A stretch of 64,000 nucleotides of DNA from Paenibacillus sp. ACRRX (GTDB lineage Bacteria; Bacillota; Bacilli; Paenibacillales; Paenibacillaceae): positions 223,730 through 287,729 of the forward strand of contig NZ_JAKRNK010000007.1 of assembly GCF_022346885.1 (NCBI RefSeq), written 5' to 3'. Made by a program: the position numbers and the translations under genes. Positions 28,711 through 37,669 of this stretch are shown here, in pieces. Every line of letters begins with the position of its first letter. The first letter of the stretch is position 1. Below the pieces are notes generated by a model that was not told where the DNA came from, searched no databases, and saw only the letters and a program-made list of their open reading frames with translations.

Positions 28711-28803
28711 GTGGAGAAAGGGCGGTATCTTAAATTTCTGTGTGCTTATAGGGTCTGTTTTGTGCATTTAATGTTATTGTATGCGGTCTCGTATGGATAT
28801 TGA
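28711..28803 (+). CDS. Possible small membrane peptide, 30 residues
   Basis: A GTG lies 6 bp after AAGGAGG, which itself overlaps the end of the repressor gene. The frame encodes a basic start (MEKGRYLKF) and a hydrophobic helix (CFVHLMLLYAVSYGY). It occupies the place where an SdpI-like gene would be expected and may be a remnant of one or an unrelated peptide. I recognise no family. The remaining gap up to 28998 shows nothing else. Confidence 0.35.
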   Translation: MEKGRYLKFLCAYRVCFVHLMLLYAVSYGY

Positions 28804-28998
28804 CCTATAAAGAAGCTTCCCGCTATAATAGCTAGTTATTATAATATTTATGGTTTGTCAGATCAGCATGATATAGGATTAACATGTGATTAAGGGTGTG
28901 TAATCGCCGTGACACTTCTTATCCCGTTTATCTACTCATATGTGAAGTACGACAGTTAAAGCAGTACTAACATTGTATGTTACTATAGGAGGCATGAG

Positions 28999-29721
28999 AT
29001 GTATCAACGTGATTATCTGGTACGGCTGATTCAAGAGATGACAGCCATGATTGCCCGGACGCTGGGCTTAAAGGAACAGAAAGAAAAGGCTGAATTGTTA
29101 CTGGAATGGGACGACCTGCTAGAGCGTAAGTTCCGATTGAATGGCAAGCTGACAGATACTTTGTCACCTGACGATATCATCAAGTTGTTCCATAGGCACG
29201 GTCATTTGCAGTCGGACGAGCTGCAGGCATTGGCTATCATAATGTTGGAGCGAGCCGAGTTGGAGTATGAGCTACAGCAAAGTTCGTCGTCTCATGATGG
29301 ATTAGAGACCGCTGATGCGAATCATATCCAACGTCTAATGAAGGTTTATGTACTGCTTGTCGAAGCGATGCTGCATGGCAGCAATCGCAGCTTGTTGCCT
29401 GTAATAGAAGTCGTGGAGAAGTTGAGCGACAAATTGGCTCCTTATCATCTGGATGCCTCTCTGCTTGAGCGGATATGGAGATGGCATGATCTGGATCAGC
29501 GTTATGCAGAGGCAGAAAATGTGCTGTATGAGTGGATGACTGGCGATGAAGCCCGCTTGTCATTGGCAGCAGCTTGGTATGAACGGTTACTGGAACTACC
29601 AGACGATGAGCTTGAAGCAGGTGGGCTACCTCGTGACGAGGTGGAGCAAGGGCTGCAGGACGTACAGACGATGATGAAAGTGGACCGCTCTAACGAGTCC
29701 GAGTATGCTGACCATACTTAA
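28999..29721 (+). CDS. DUF6483-like hypothetical protein
   Basis: A 240-residue, largely helical soluble protein. The start MYQRDYLVRLIQEMTAMIAR with LLLEWDDLLERKFRLN resembles proteins I know as DUF6483, widespread in Paenibacillus and without known function. The C-terminal half has tetratricopeptide-like helix pairs (RYAEAENVLYEW, AAAWYERLLELPDDELE). AGGAGG precedes the ATG. The methyltransferase gene follows 57 bp later and could be in the same unit. Confidence 0.75.
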   Translation: MYQRDYLVRLIQEMTAMIARTLGLKEQKEKAELLLEWDDLLERKFRLNGKLTDTLSPDDIIKLFHRHGHLQSDELQALAIIMLERAELEYELQQSSSSHDGLETADANHIQRLMKVYVLLVEAMLHGSNRSLLPVIEVVEKLSDKLAPYHLDASLLERIWRWHDLDQRYAEAENVLYEWMTGDEARLSLAAAWYERLLELPDDELEAGGLPRDEVEQGLQDVQTMMKVDRSNESEYADHT

Positions 29722-29778
29722 CAGTCCAATAAAATTAATGAGTTCACAGCAATGTGATTGAAAGGTTGTAGCATCATC

Positions 29779-30972
29779 ATGGAACAATTACAGCAGTTAG
29801 TTCAACATATTTTACAAGAAGGAACGCTGCATTCAGCTGTGTTTAGCCAAGTGCGGCAGGCTCCGGAAGAAGGCTGTGTCAAAGCAACGATTAAGCCCAT
29901 CCAGCTGCGCGGCGAGGTCATGGTGCAGATCACTTATCACTTTGCTAATAAGGTGACACATGAAAATGTGACGGCAGAGCGGGCAGCAGACAAGCTGTTC
30001 AGTATGCTTGAACATAACTTCCGCCAAGCATTGCTGCGGACTACAGAGGCAGAACACCATGTGTTAATTAGCAAGAAGCACAAGGTAAACATACGGACCA
30101 AACAGACAAAGTCGGTGCAGGCTGACTTGTCTCATAATCGCAAGAAGCAATATATACTGGCAGAAGGCGTTCCGGTGCCTTTCCTGACAGAGCTTGGCAT
30201 TATGAGTGATGCAGGCAAAGTACTTGCCTCTAAATACGATAAATTCAAGCAAATCAATCGGTTTCTGGAGATGGTGGCCGACATCCTGCCTCACTTACCT
30301 AGCGATCGTATGATACGTATTATTGATTTTGGCTGTGGAAAATCGTATCTGACATTTGCCCTGTATCATTATTTACATGTGATGTGTGAGCGTGATGTGA
30401 TGATCAACGGACTTGATCTGAAGGAAGATGTGATTGCACATTGTGAGGCATTGGCGCGCAGATTACAGTATGAGGGACTCCAATTCTCGGTAGGCGACAT
30501 TGCTCAGTATGAGGGAGCCAGCGCAGTAGATATGGTTGTTACCCTGCATGCTTGCGATACAGCTACAGACGCTGCTTTAAACAAAGCAGTTAGATGGGGA
30601 GCAAGTGTCATATTGTCTGTACCTTGCTGTCAGCATGAATTGTTCCGGCAGGTAGACACTCCGGTGTTGGAACCGCTGCTTGGCCACGGCATATTAAAGG
30701 AGCGTTTCTCAGCGCTTGCAACAGATGCTGTGCGGGCGAAGCTGCTGGATTGTGTAGGGTATCAAACGCAATTGTTGGAGTTTATTGACATGGAGAATAC
30801 GCCTAAAAATATTCTAATTCGTGCGGTGCGTGCGCCTGAAAGCGACGTCCAAGCGAATTGGCAGCAGTACACGGCATTCCGCGATTTTCTGCAGGCAGCT
30901 CCATATCTAGAAGGTGCACTGCATGATCTGATTGCGGAGCAAGGATTACAAGGGGTGCACTCACCTCGTTGA
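29779..30972 (+). CDS. SAM-dependent methyltransferase (PF13679-like)
   Basis: A 397-residue cytoplasmic protein. The Rossmann methyltransferase core starts at about residue 180 with the SAM motif IIDFGCGKSYLTFALYHYL, followed by NGLDLKEDV and the acceptor region MVVTLHACDTATD and LSVPCCQHEL. The N-terminal 150 residues are a separate domain with RTKQTKSVQADLSHNRKKQY. Members are often annotated as RNA methyltransferases, but the substrate is not proven. The ATG used follows GAAAGGTTG; a TTG seven codons upstream is less likely. Confidence 0.85.
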   Translation: MEQLQQLVQHILQEGTLHSAVFSQVRQAPEEGCVKATIKPIQLRGEVMVQITYHFANKVTHENVTAERAADKLFSMLEHNFRQALLRTTEAEHHVLISKKHKVNIRTKQTKSVQADLSHNRKKQYILAEGVPVPFLTELGIMSDAGKVLASKYDKFKQINRFLEMVADILPHLPSDRMIRIIDFGCGKSYLTFALYHYLHVMCERDVMINGLDLKEDVIAHCEALARRLQYEGLQFSVGDIAQYEGASAVDMVVTLHACDTATDAALNKAVRWGASVILSVPCCQHELFRQVDTPVLEPLLGHGILKERFSALATDAVRAKLLDCVGYQTQLLEFIDMENTPKNILIRAVRAPESDVQANWQQYTAFRDFLQAAPYLEGALHDLIAEQGLQGVHSPR

Positions 30973-31123
30973 CTTAGCTGCAAGCTTACAGGGCTATCAT
31001 GAGGAGAGCAGTGCCATTGCAAGCCGTGCCCCTGTCTTAAAGGGAATTACCGCTGTGCTTGTATGAGGAACGTAGTTGCTAAAGGAACGGAGAAGAGTAT
31101 TGGGAAGTTGTGAATAACACTGT

Positions 31124-31157
31124 CCTTGCCGTATACAAAATACACGGCAGGGTTTTT
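31124..31157 (+). terminator. Terminator downstream of the methyltransferase
   Basis: CCTTGCCGTAT pairs imperfectly with ATACACGGCAGG and is followed by TTTTT. It lies about 150 bp after the stop and 50 bp before the end of the convergent acetyltransferase gene. Confidence 0.65.
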
Positions 31158-31206
31158 CCAGATGATCTTATCGGTCCCAGAAGCAGCCGTTCCTGGTGCA
31201 CAGTCG

Positions 31207-31683
31207 TCACTCAGGATCATAGACCATACAATGGAACAGGCCTGTTCCGGAAGGTGTTGGGCGTTCATACGTATCCGTAATTCGGAATCCGGCATGCTCA
31301 TATGTCCGTATTGCCCGAGAGTTCCAACATAATACTTCCAAGTCGATTTCATCCTCTGGCCTACGTCGCAGGGCCTCTTCCACAATCGTTTGTACAAACA
31401 ATCTGCCTCTTCCAAATCCTAATCTGCCAGGGTGCATGCCAAGACCGAGTCGTGTTACACCCTCTAACGGGAAAAACTGCGCAAATCCTTCTAGTTCATC
31501 CTCTGCCCCCAGTACAGCTGCAAATTGGCTTTCTCGAATCGCAGGATCACCAAATTCAACTTCGAGCGCTTTCATCTGCTCCCAGGACAAGAAATTATAC
31601 AAATTGTATGGCGGTTCATATTGCCAACTACATATGGCCTCTGCATCGTGTTCTCTCATCGGAATGATTCGAAAGGGTTGCAA
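31207..31683 (-). CDS. GNAT-family N-acetyltransferase
   Basis: A 158-residue acetyltransferase. The acetyl-CoA loop region reads GLGMHPGRLGFGRGRLFVQTIV, and LEVLCWNSRAIRTYEHAGFRITD is the usual last strand-helix pair. I set the start at a TTG 7 bp after AGAGGAGG; the ATG further upstream lies within the ribosome site and has no site of its own. The target amine is unknown. It converges with the methyltransferase gene. Confidence 0.87.
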   Translation of the reverse strand: MQPFRIIPMREHDAEAICSWQYEPPYNLYNFLSWEQMKALEVEFGDPAIRESQFAAVLGAEDELEGFAQFFPLEGVTRLGLGMHPGRLGFGRGRLFVQTIVEEALRRRPEDEIDLEVLCWNSRAIRTYEHAGFRITDTYERPTPSGTGLFHCMVYDPE

Positions 31684-31701
31684 GAGCAGTCCTCCTCTCA
31701 T

Positions 31702-32064
31702 CTATTATTAATACACACAATGGGGTATCGATTTTACTTCATACTTATTGTGTCACGAACAATTGAGCAGTACAAGTCCATATGGAGGTAGCTTTGTCAC
31801 TTGCGTAATGCGGTCGGTTACAGATTGTCACTGTTTGTAAAATGGGTTAGAATTAGGGACAACGGGTGAAAATCCAACTCGAGCTGAACAGAGACGGTTT
31901 GGCTACTCATGTAAATTATTAGACGGATACATAAAGGATGGAATCAGCGGCAGGAAGTCATACTGCTGATTCATTGTTGTACAATAACAGAGGAACTGGG
32001 CGAATCTTACCTAACCTCCATGCGTACATGGCGATAACGGCATAATAGAGGAGGAGTATATCGG
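31702..32064 (+). other. Upstream region of the secreted Ig-like protein gene
   Basis: A 360-bp gap without a gene. It contains a hairpin at 31941-31972 (GAATCAGC / GCTGATTC) followed by a T-rich stretch, and a purine-rich segment near 31850-31910 that could be a structured leader. It matches no riboswitch I know. Confidence 0.4.
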
Positions 32065-33441
32065 ATGTTTGTACGAAGCAATCGATCATCATGGTTTGTT
32101 ATTTTACTTCTTATAATAGGGATATGCCCCTTAACCATGATGCCCAAGCTAGTTGAGGCGCAAGGAATCCAATTCCCTCACACGGTTGTAACGGACACGA
32201 AGACGGTAAAGCTTAACGATACACTGGCTGTTAACACTACAGTAACAGGTGTAACTTATTCCATAACCTATGCTGATCCTACTATCGCGACAGTAGATGC
32301 TGATCTCAAGCTCCAGCAGTATGTAGTACAAGGTAACAAGCTGGGAACCACCGCAGTCGCTGTAACGTGGGCAGATCCGTCAGGGCATATTCAGGTGGAG
32401 AAGTTTGCTGTTATGGTGGTGGACCCAACACAACCTTTGGCCGCTTCGACTATTAACATGAATTATTTAAGCGATTATTATTTCGCTCCGAATCAAGTAA
32501 GTAAGCTGATTGATCTTAAAGTACTCTTTCCGAATGATTCAACGATCGATTATAAGAGAAACAATTTTGATATTCAAGATTCGAGTAAAGCGTTGGGTTT
32601 GGCTGGGTCGGAGTTTAACGGTGTAGACGCGTATTATGTCATAAAGGAACAGACGAAGTTCACGCATACGGTCGTAACGATTACAGCTACGAATAGACTA
32701 GGTAATAAGGCGTCCTACTTCTTTACGGTTGCCATGAATACTGAGCCAAGTTATATAGGGCCGGGTGATGTGCGGCATATCGTAGCAGGCTCATCACAAT
32801 CCATACAATTGGCGGACTTTTTTGCAGACCCCGATCAGGACAGTCTTACATATACGTTTATTGGGACAGAGAACAAAGGCATTGTGAACCCTTCCTTACA
32901 AGGTTCAGAATTGATTGTCCAAGGAGCAGCAGCTGGTGCAGACAAGATTAAAGTCAGGGCTGACGACGGCCGTGGCGGATCAACGGTTGGGGAAGTAAGG
33001 GTTGAGGTTCACGCTGTAGCTGACAGCGAATACACAGGACAATATAAGGGTGTTGAAAATGTGCTGCGTATGCCGGTAACGTCAGCAGGACGTTATTGGC
33101 TGGCTCCGTTTGAGTCGTTGCTTAGTTCAGTCAAGAGTGCGCGAGAAGCACATACGGCAGCCGGTCAAGCTGACGTTACGTTTCGCATCGACAGCATTAA
33201 CCAGCAGCCGATGCTGGGACCAGGGCATTACGGTTTATACTATGTGGACCCAACTTCTACTCGTTTACAGCTAATTCAGGTTGTGGAGCTGCTGGATAAA
33301 CAGGTGCTAATTCAACAAATCAGTGAGATTGATCAGCTTAATGGTTCCAATGGGATAGATGTATCTGATATACGAAGATGGATCTTGCGGCCTGAAAATA
33401 ATACCTTTATTCGGGCTAAGCTTGCGTTGTCAATCTTGTAG
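32065..33441 (+). CDS. Secreted protein with Ig/cadherin-like domains
   Basis: A 458-residue protein with a Sec signal peptide (basic start, LLLIIGICPLTMMP core, cleavage likely near VEAQG, residue 34). Several beta-rich segments follow; around residues 250-320 a cadherin-like or putative-Ig repeat is clear (FFADPDQDSLTYTF, GADKIKVRADDGRGG). The C-terminal part (LNGSNGIDVSDIRRW) vaguely recalls a dockerin-type calcium loop. No catalytic motif or sorting signal is visible. AGAGGAGG precedes the ATG. A role in surface or matrix interaction is a guess. Confidence 0.75.
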   Translation: MFVRSNRSSWFVILLLIIGICPLTMMPKLVEAQGIQFPHTVVTDTKTVKLNDTLAVNTTVTGVTYSITYADPTIATVDADLKLQQYVVQGNKLGTTAVAVTWADPSGHIQVEKFAVMVVDPTQPLAASTINMNYLSDYYFAPNQVSKLIDLKVLFPNDSTIDYKRNNFDIQDSSKALGLAGSEFNGVDAYYVIKEQTKFTHTVVTITATNRLGNKASYFFTVAMNTEPSYIGPGDVRHIVAGSSQSIQLADFFADPDQDSLTYTFIGTENKGIVNPSLQGSELIVQGAAAGADKIKVRADDGRGGSTVGEVRVEVHAVADSEYTGQYKGVENVLRMPVTSAGRYWLAPFESLLSSVKSAREAHTAAGQADVTFRIDSINQQPMLGPGHYGLYYVDPTSTRLQLIQVVELLDKQVLIQQISEIDQLNGSNGIDVSDIRRWILRPENNTFIRAKLALSIL

Positions 33442-33551
33442 CCCATTAGATAAGTGAACATCGCAGCTTGAGAGGAGCAAGACAGAAATTATTTAGAGAT
33501 CATATAAAGACAGCAAGGCATCAATAATTCCTTTTAAATTAGTCTAGCATC

Positions 33552-33589
33552 GACCGCTACTCGGTATCCTCCGTTGGAGCGGTCTTTTT
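33552..33589 (+). terminator. Terminator after the secreted protein gene
   Basis: GACCGCT and AGCGGTC form a perfect stem followed by TTTTT. The next 300 bp, up to the ligase gene, is AT-rich and shows only a 10-codon frame at 33679, which I do not call. Confidence 0.88.
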
Positions 33590-33892
33590 GACATGTTCAC
33601 ACATTGTCAATTGTGAAGCTAGTTGTAACAGTTTAGCTCATAGAGAAGTATAAAGAAGTAAGAAACGGAGTGATTGGATGCTGCTCCCATTAATAGTTTT
33701 TTGCTTATAGACTCCATAATTGATCTCAATCTTACTTTGTATTAACAATCATATAATAGTAAATAGATAAATAGATGAACAGGTAAAGCATGAAAACAGC
33801 GGCGTACCTAAGCTCTAAGCAGCATAATACGTACGTTGATATAGGAAAGATACGAGCAGGTAGAAGGCAGCATGTTGAGAGGGGGAAATGAT

Positions 33893-36013
33893 ATGTTGAA
33901 AGGAACGGCGCATACATCCATGCATGAAACGAGACCGTTTATCCTGTGGATGATAGCGGCAATTGTATTAGGAATAGGGCTATATCAGCAAGGTTTGTTC
34001 TATAACCATCGCATGCTGCCTGTTGCTGTGCTGCTCATTGGGATAGGTGTGTATCACATCATACGTAAAGGTATAGCGTCGGCCTTGGAAGATAACGTCT
34101 TCCCCTGGCCGCTATGGTTCCCGCTAGCAGCGGCAGTTTGTTACGGGATAACTTTGCTGCTGGAACCCGCCTCTGTGTACGGAAGCTGGATGCAAATAAT
34201 ACGATGGAGCTCTTTTGGCATATGGCTTATGCTAATCTACGGTTTTTTGACGTGCAGGCAAGCCATAAAGAAGTTTCATATTGTGCTAGTCATCATCGGA
34301 ATTATAATGTCTTTTGGATCACTTTGTATGTTGTACGGCTGGCTTCCCTACAACGGAGGCGTCATGTCCAGTTCCAATGATGAACTGTCCGCGCTTGGCT
34401 TCCGTCTTGGTGGGTGGTTGCAATATCCGAATACGCTTGGAGCGCTGGCGGGCGCATATGCGCTGTACCACTTGGGACGGTTAAATGAATTATCACCTAA
34501 CAAAGGAATATGGATGTTGGAATCGGTCTGTTTATTGCTGCATGCAACGGTGCTGGGTCTTACGGAATCAAGGGGAGCCTGGCTTGTTACAGCTGGTATT
34601 GTGTTTGTATCTTGGCTTGTTTTGAAAGGTACAAGACTCCGATTTATCGGGTGGGCTGCGTGGCATGGTAGCTGGGCGATACTAGCAGTGGCCTCTACCG
34701 CATCATTATGGTTGGAGCAGAGCCAACTTATTGCGATTCCACTTGTCTTATGCCTAGTAGGAGCCGCGGTCATTCCGTATATGCTCCATGTTAGAAGCAG
34801 CAATAGGACTAGAAGAACTCATAACGGCGACCGTGAATCATTTATACAGCCGTTGCTACCCAAGGTTATCCTAGCAGTGGTGGGAACGGCCGTGTTAGGA
34901 GCAGCATTGTATGTCATGCCGAATGAGGCTGGCGATCGCTTAACAGGTCATTATGAGACGGCTTCCGCTCGAACTTTGTTTTATAAGGATGCATGGCAAT
35001 TGTGGCAGGAGTACCCTTGGCTGGGCAGTGGGGGAGATGCCTGGAGGCAGCAGTTTTCATCTATCCAGAGCGAGCCGTATGTGGGCAAGGAAGTACATAG
35101 TAGTTTATTTGATATGCTGCTGGACATTGGCGCAATCGGTACGTTGTTGACGATGGGCCTAGCGGCTGTGGCGATATGGCAAGGCTGGCGCCGTTATCAG
35201 GCAGCGGGCATGGCTTCAGCAGCAATAGCTGCTCATAGTTTGATTGACTTTGACATGGCATACAGTTGGGTCATCTATGTATGGCTTGCGTGGCTGGCGT
35301 TAGGTTATGCAGGTGATAAGAGGTGGAGCGAGCAGGTCGAGGCAGATGAAACACAGATACAGGCAGAGCTGATGCAGAGTGATACGAAGCAGGTGCTGCG
35401 TGTTAAGCTGCGTCAGCGTCTCGCAGCACTTGCGCTTGTCGTACCGCTGCTGGTGGTAGCGGCGGTGGGCTTAAGTCACTGCGTGGCGCAAGTATTGTAC
35501 GCCACAGCAAGCGGAAAGCACACGACCGCCAACGCGGTGACGCTCCGCGCAGCACAGCGGCTGGCGCCTGCCGATACGGTGCTGCGCATCGCAGCTGCGC
35601 GCAGCTTACCGCCGCGAGAGGCGCTTGCCCTGCTGATGGAGGGGCAGCGCTTCGAACGCGACGGCAAAGCGCTCAGCCGTGAGCTGGCGCTTACGGCTGA
35701 GCGCAGCGGCAATTCGCAGCAAGCGGCCGCCTACTGGCAGGCGGCCGTGAAGGCCGATCGCTTCGATCGCAGGCTGCAGACCGAAGCGATCGTGCGGCTC
35801 GCCGCTATGGCGCAGGCGGCCGCCGAGCGAGGACAGACATCGTTGGCGCTGACGCTGGCTGTGGATGCAGAAAGGCACTTCAGCGCTTACGATGCTGAAG
35901 TGCGCCGCATCGCGGCGATAGAGCATGTGGCAAACGGCAAGCGGTTTGCCATGACGAAAGAGGCCGAGCGTGCAGCGGCCTCTGTGTACCTGCTCACCAT
36001 CCCAATTAAGTAA
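33893..36013 (+). CDS. O-antigen ligase-like polytopic membrane protein
   Basis: A 706-residue protein with about ten to twelve membrane segments in residues 15-500. The segment TESRGAWLVTAG and the region FYKDAWQLWQEYPWLGSGGDAW are typical of the Wzy/WaaL (O-antigen ligase) superfamily, which transfers or polymerises glycans on the outer membrane face. After the last membrane segment (about residue 540) the final 165 residues are Ala/Arg-rich with tetratricopeptide-like helices, encoded by strikingly GC-rich DNA. The ATG used follows AGAGGGGG; an in-frame ATG seven codons earlier has no site. No other glycan genes are nearby. Confidence 0.82.
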   Translation: MLKGTAHTSMHETRPFILWMIAAIVLGIGLYQQGLFYNHRMLPVAVLLIGIGVYHIIRKGIASALEDNVFPWPLWFPLAAAVCYGITLLLEPASVYGSWMQIIRWSSFGIWLMLIYGFLTCRQAIKKFHIVLVIIGIIMSFGSLCMLYGWLPYNGGVMSSSNDELSALGFRLGGWLQYPNTLGALAGAYALYHLGRLNELSPNKGIWMLESVCLLLHATVLGLTESRGAWLVTAGIVFVSWLVLKGTRLRFIGWAAWHGSWAILAVASTASLWLEQSQLIAIPLVLCLVGAAVIPYMLHVRSSNRTRRTHNGDRESFIQPLLPKVILAVVGTAVLGAALYVMPNEAGDRLTGHYETASARTLFYKDAWQLWQEYPWLGSGGDAWRQQFSSIQSEPYVGKEVHSSLFDMLLDIGAIGTLLTMGLAAVAIWQGWRRYQAAGMASAAIAAHSLIDFDMAYSWVIYVWLAWLALGYAGDKRWSEQVEADETQIQAELMQSDTKQVLRVKLRQRLAALALVVPLLVVAAVGLSHCVAQVLYATASGKHTTANAVTLRAAQRLAPADTVLRIAAARSLPPREALALLMEGQRFERDGKALSRELALTAERSGNSQQAAAYWQAAVKADRFDRRLQTEAIVRLAAMAQAAAERGQTSLALTLAVDAERHFSAYDAEVRRIAAIEHVANGKRFAMTKEAERAAASVYLLTIPIK

Positions 36014-36093
36014 CAGGAGAACGGGCAAATGGACCATGCGAGACAGGAGCGAGCTGCATACGTTGTACGATACGGACAGAAAGGAGCATCCGC

Positions 36094-36462
36094 ATGAGCA
36101 TCGTAAAACGTATCACTCCTCCCCTCAAGGATCCGCAGCTCAAAGGAAAAGTAGTCAGTAAAGTGACCAAAAAGCGGTTTAAGGCAAAGCAGATTCCAAA
36201 CCTGTACTTTACACGCTTTACTGTATTATGGGTGCAGAACAACGGCGTTACATTTAATACAGCCGGATTTTTTGCCCGGGTTTTTTCAGGTGGGCGCTTG
36301 TTGTCTACAGCAGCTTTTGACCGCCACGGTGTCGTCCGCTTCAACAATATCGGCGTCTTGACCAACGTACCGCTTACGATTCAGGTGTTTAACAGAGTCG
36401 GTATATTGTTTCGAACACGCAATGTACCTAGAGGTGTCGAAGCATTCGCCATTATTGGCTAA
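36094..36462 (+). CDS. Hypothetical protein, 122 residues
   Basis: I do not recognise this protein. It has a basic N-terminus (KRITPPLKDPQLKGKVVSKV) and then a beta-strand-rich region (NLYFTRFTVLWVQNNGVTF, FFARVFSGGRLLS, GVLTNVPLTIQVFNRVG) with no membrane segment or signal peptide. AGAAAGGAGC precedes the ATG. It stands 80 bp after the ligase-like gene and ends at a strong terminator, so the two may be cotranscribed. Confidence 0.75.
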   Translation: MSIVKRITPPLKDPQLKGKVVSKVTKKRFKAKQIPNLYFTRFTVLWVQNNGVTFNTAGFFARVFSGGRLLSTAAFDRHGVVRFNNIGVLTNVPLTIQVFNRVGILFRTRNVPRGVEAFAIIG

Positions 36463-36466
36463 TTCC

Positions 36467-36510
36467 AAAAAAGGCCCATGCGTTTCCCTTGGGAAACACA
36501 TGGGCCTTTT
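36467..36510. terminator. Bidirectional terminator
   Basis: AAAAGGCCCATG and CATGGGCCTTTT enclose an inner stem TTTCCC / GGGAAA. A/T runs on both sides serve the converging genes. Confidence 0.92.
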
Positions 36511-36537
36511 GGTTGCAGGTGGATTTAGTTATTTGGG

Positions 36538-36846
36538 CTATCCACCAAATGCATCTCGGAAGCAGGCACTTAGTTTAGTGCGATCCACCTTCCACAGTTG
36601 AGAGAGCTCCTCACTGACTGCTTCATCCCACCAGTCGGCAAGTCGCTTGCGATTCTGGCTGTTCTCATGAATCCAGGTCAAATTACCGAATACCTTTTTT
36701 ACATATAACTCCTCGCCCTGCTTTAGCAGTTCATCCGGGATATACAGTTTCATCCGCTTGATCGTACGATACAGCTCCGTGCTGCAGGAACGGCGAATTT
36801 TGCGTGCGGAAGGCAAGGAGGCTTCGTGGCGCTCTTTTGGTCTCAA
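36538..36846 (-). CDS. Conserved hypothetical protein, about 102 residues
   Basis: A basic, soluble, mostly helical protein. The core KRMKLYIPDELLKQGEELYV and the ending LWKVDRTKLSACFRDAFGG are distinctive, and I recall similar short proteins in other Paenibacillus genomes, but their function is unknown. Two adjacent TTG codons can start it; GAGGAG lies 8 bp before the second, which I use. It converges with the preceding gene. Confidence 0.7.
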   Translation of the reverse strand: MRPKERHEASLPSARKIRRSCSTELYRTIKRMKLYIPDELLKQGEELYVKKVFGNLTWIHENSQNRKRLADWWDEAVSEELSQLWKVDRTKLSACFRDAFGG

Positions 36847-37034
36847 CAAGGTGACTCCTCTCTACACGGGCCTATGAATCAACATATGCACAGACTTTCA
36901 GCCTGTCACAACCTGAATGAATCTTCTTTTTTCAGCGGCTTCAAGAGGGTATAAGATTTAATAGGGTGACTCGTGTTAGAAAAGAATAGTAAGCATCAAC
37001 AATGCTCAGATCAGTCATTTCTCTAAGTGAAATA

Positions 37035-37496
37035 TTAGTCGACTACGATATATCCAATCATCGGCCCTTCGTTACTGGCCTCCCCATGGGAGTGGCATAA
37101 GATACGGTATATGCCTTCCTTAGCCTGAAAGGTAACGACTGTCTCTTTATTTTTATATATCGAGCCGTGTAGGTCGAGTCCTTCTATCGTGAAGTCATGT
37201 TGCTTGCCGCTTACCCCGCGGATACGCAGCTCCACTTTCTCTCCTTCATTAGCGAAGACCGTCCCAGGGCTAAACACATAAACTTCTGACTCTTTTCCAT
37301 TTTCCAATACCGATTTAAACTCGCCTGTAACCATATGGAGCACTCTGGTTTGCGTTACAGCGGGCTGAGCGGCAACTGGTTCCGGTTTAACCTGTAGTGA
37401 CTCATAACGCCAATAAGCCGCAGCCACCATAATAGCTGCCAACGCAATTAATCCGATCCGCCATTGTTTCTTGGATACAACCCATAACTTAGTCAT
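37035..37496 (-). CDS. Membrane-anchored cupredoxin-like protein
   Basis: A 153-residue protein with one N-terminal membrane anchor (about residues 12-28) and an extracytoplasmic cupredoxin fold. Possible copper ligands are in order: His in GKQHDFTI, Cys and His in RILCHSHGE, and Met in GPMIGYIVV. Such proteins carry electrons or deliver copper, for instance to cytochrome oxidase. GAGGAGG precedes the ATG. No oxidase genes lie nearby, so the partner is unknown. Confidence 0.82.
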   Translation of the reverse strand: MTKLWVVSKKQWRIGLIALAAIMVAAAYWRYESLQVKPEPVAAQPAVTQTRVLHMVTGEFKSVLENGKESEVYVFSPGTVFANEGEKVELRIRGVSGKQHDFTIEGLDLHGSIYKNKETVVTFQAKEGIYRILCHSHGEASNEGPMIGYIVVD

Positions 37497-37669
37497 ATTC
37501 TAGACCTCCTCTTCCAATCTTGAGCTAGTCCATATGTATGCGGATGGTTGTACACTAATTCCTAACTTGGAGTGATGTCCTTCCATATGCTAGAATAGAA
37601 TGGTTATCATTGCAGTCGTTCCAAGTGTTATCATTAACTATGAATAAGCATGTAGGGAAGAGGGAAGGT

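Noticed and set aside
31047..31415. 122-codon minus-strand open frame
   Set aside because: Overlaps the acetyltransferase gene in another frame and shows no ribosome site or domain.
31850..31910. Cobalamin-like riboswitch (GGGTGAAAATCC) upstream of the secreted protein
   Set aside because: The B12 box and the remaining conserved segments are missing, and the downstream gene has no cobalamin link.
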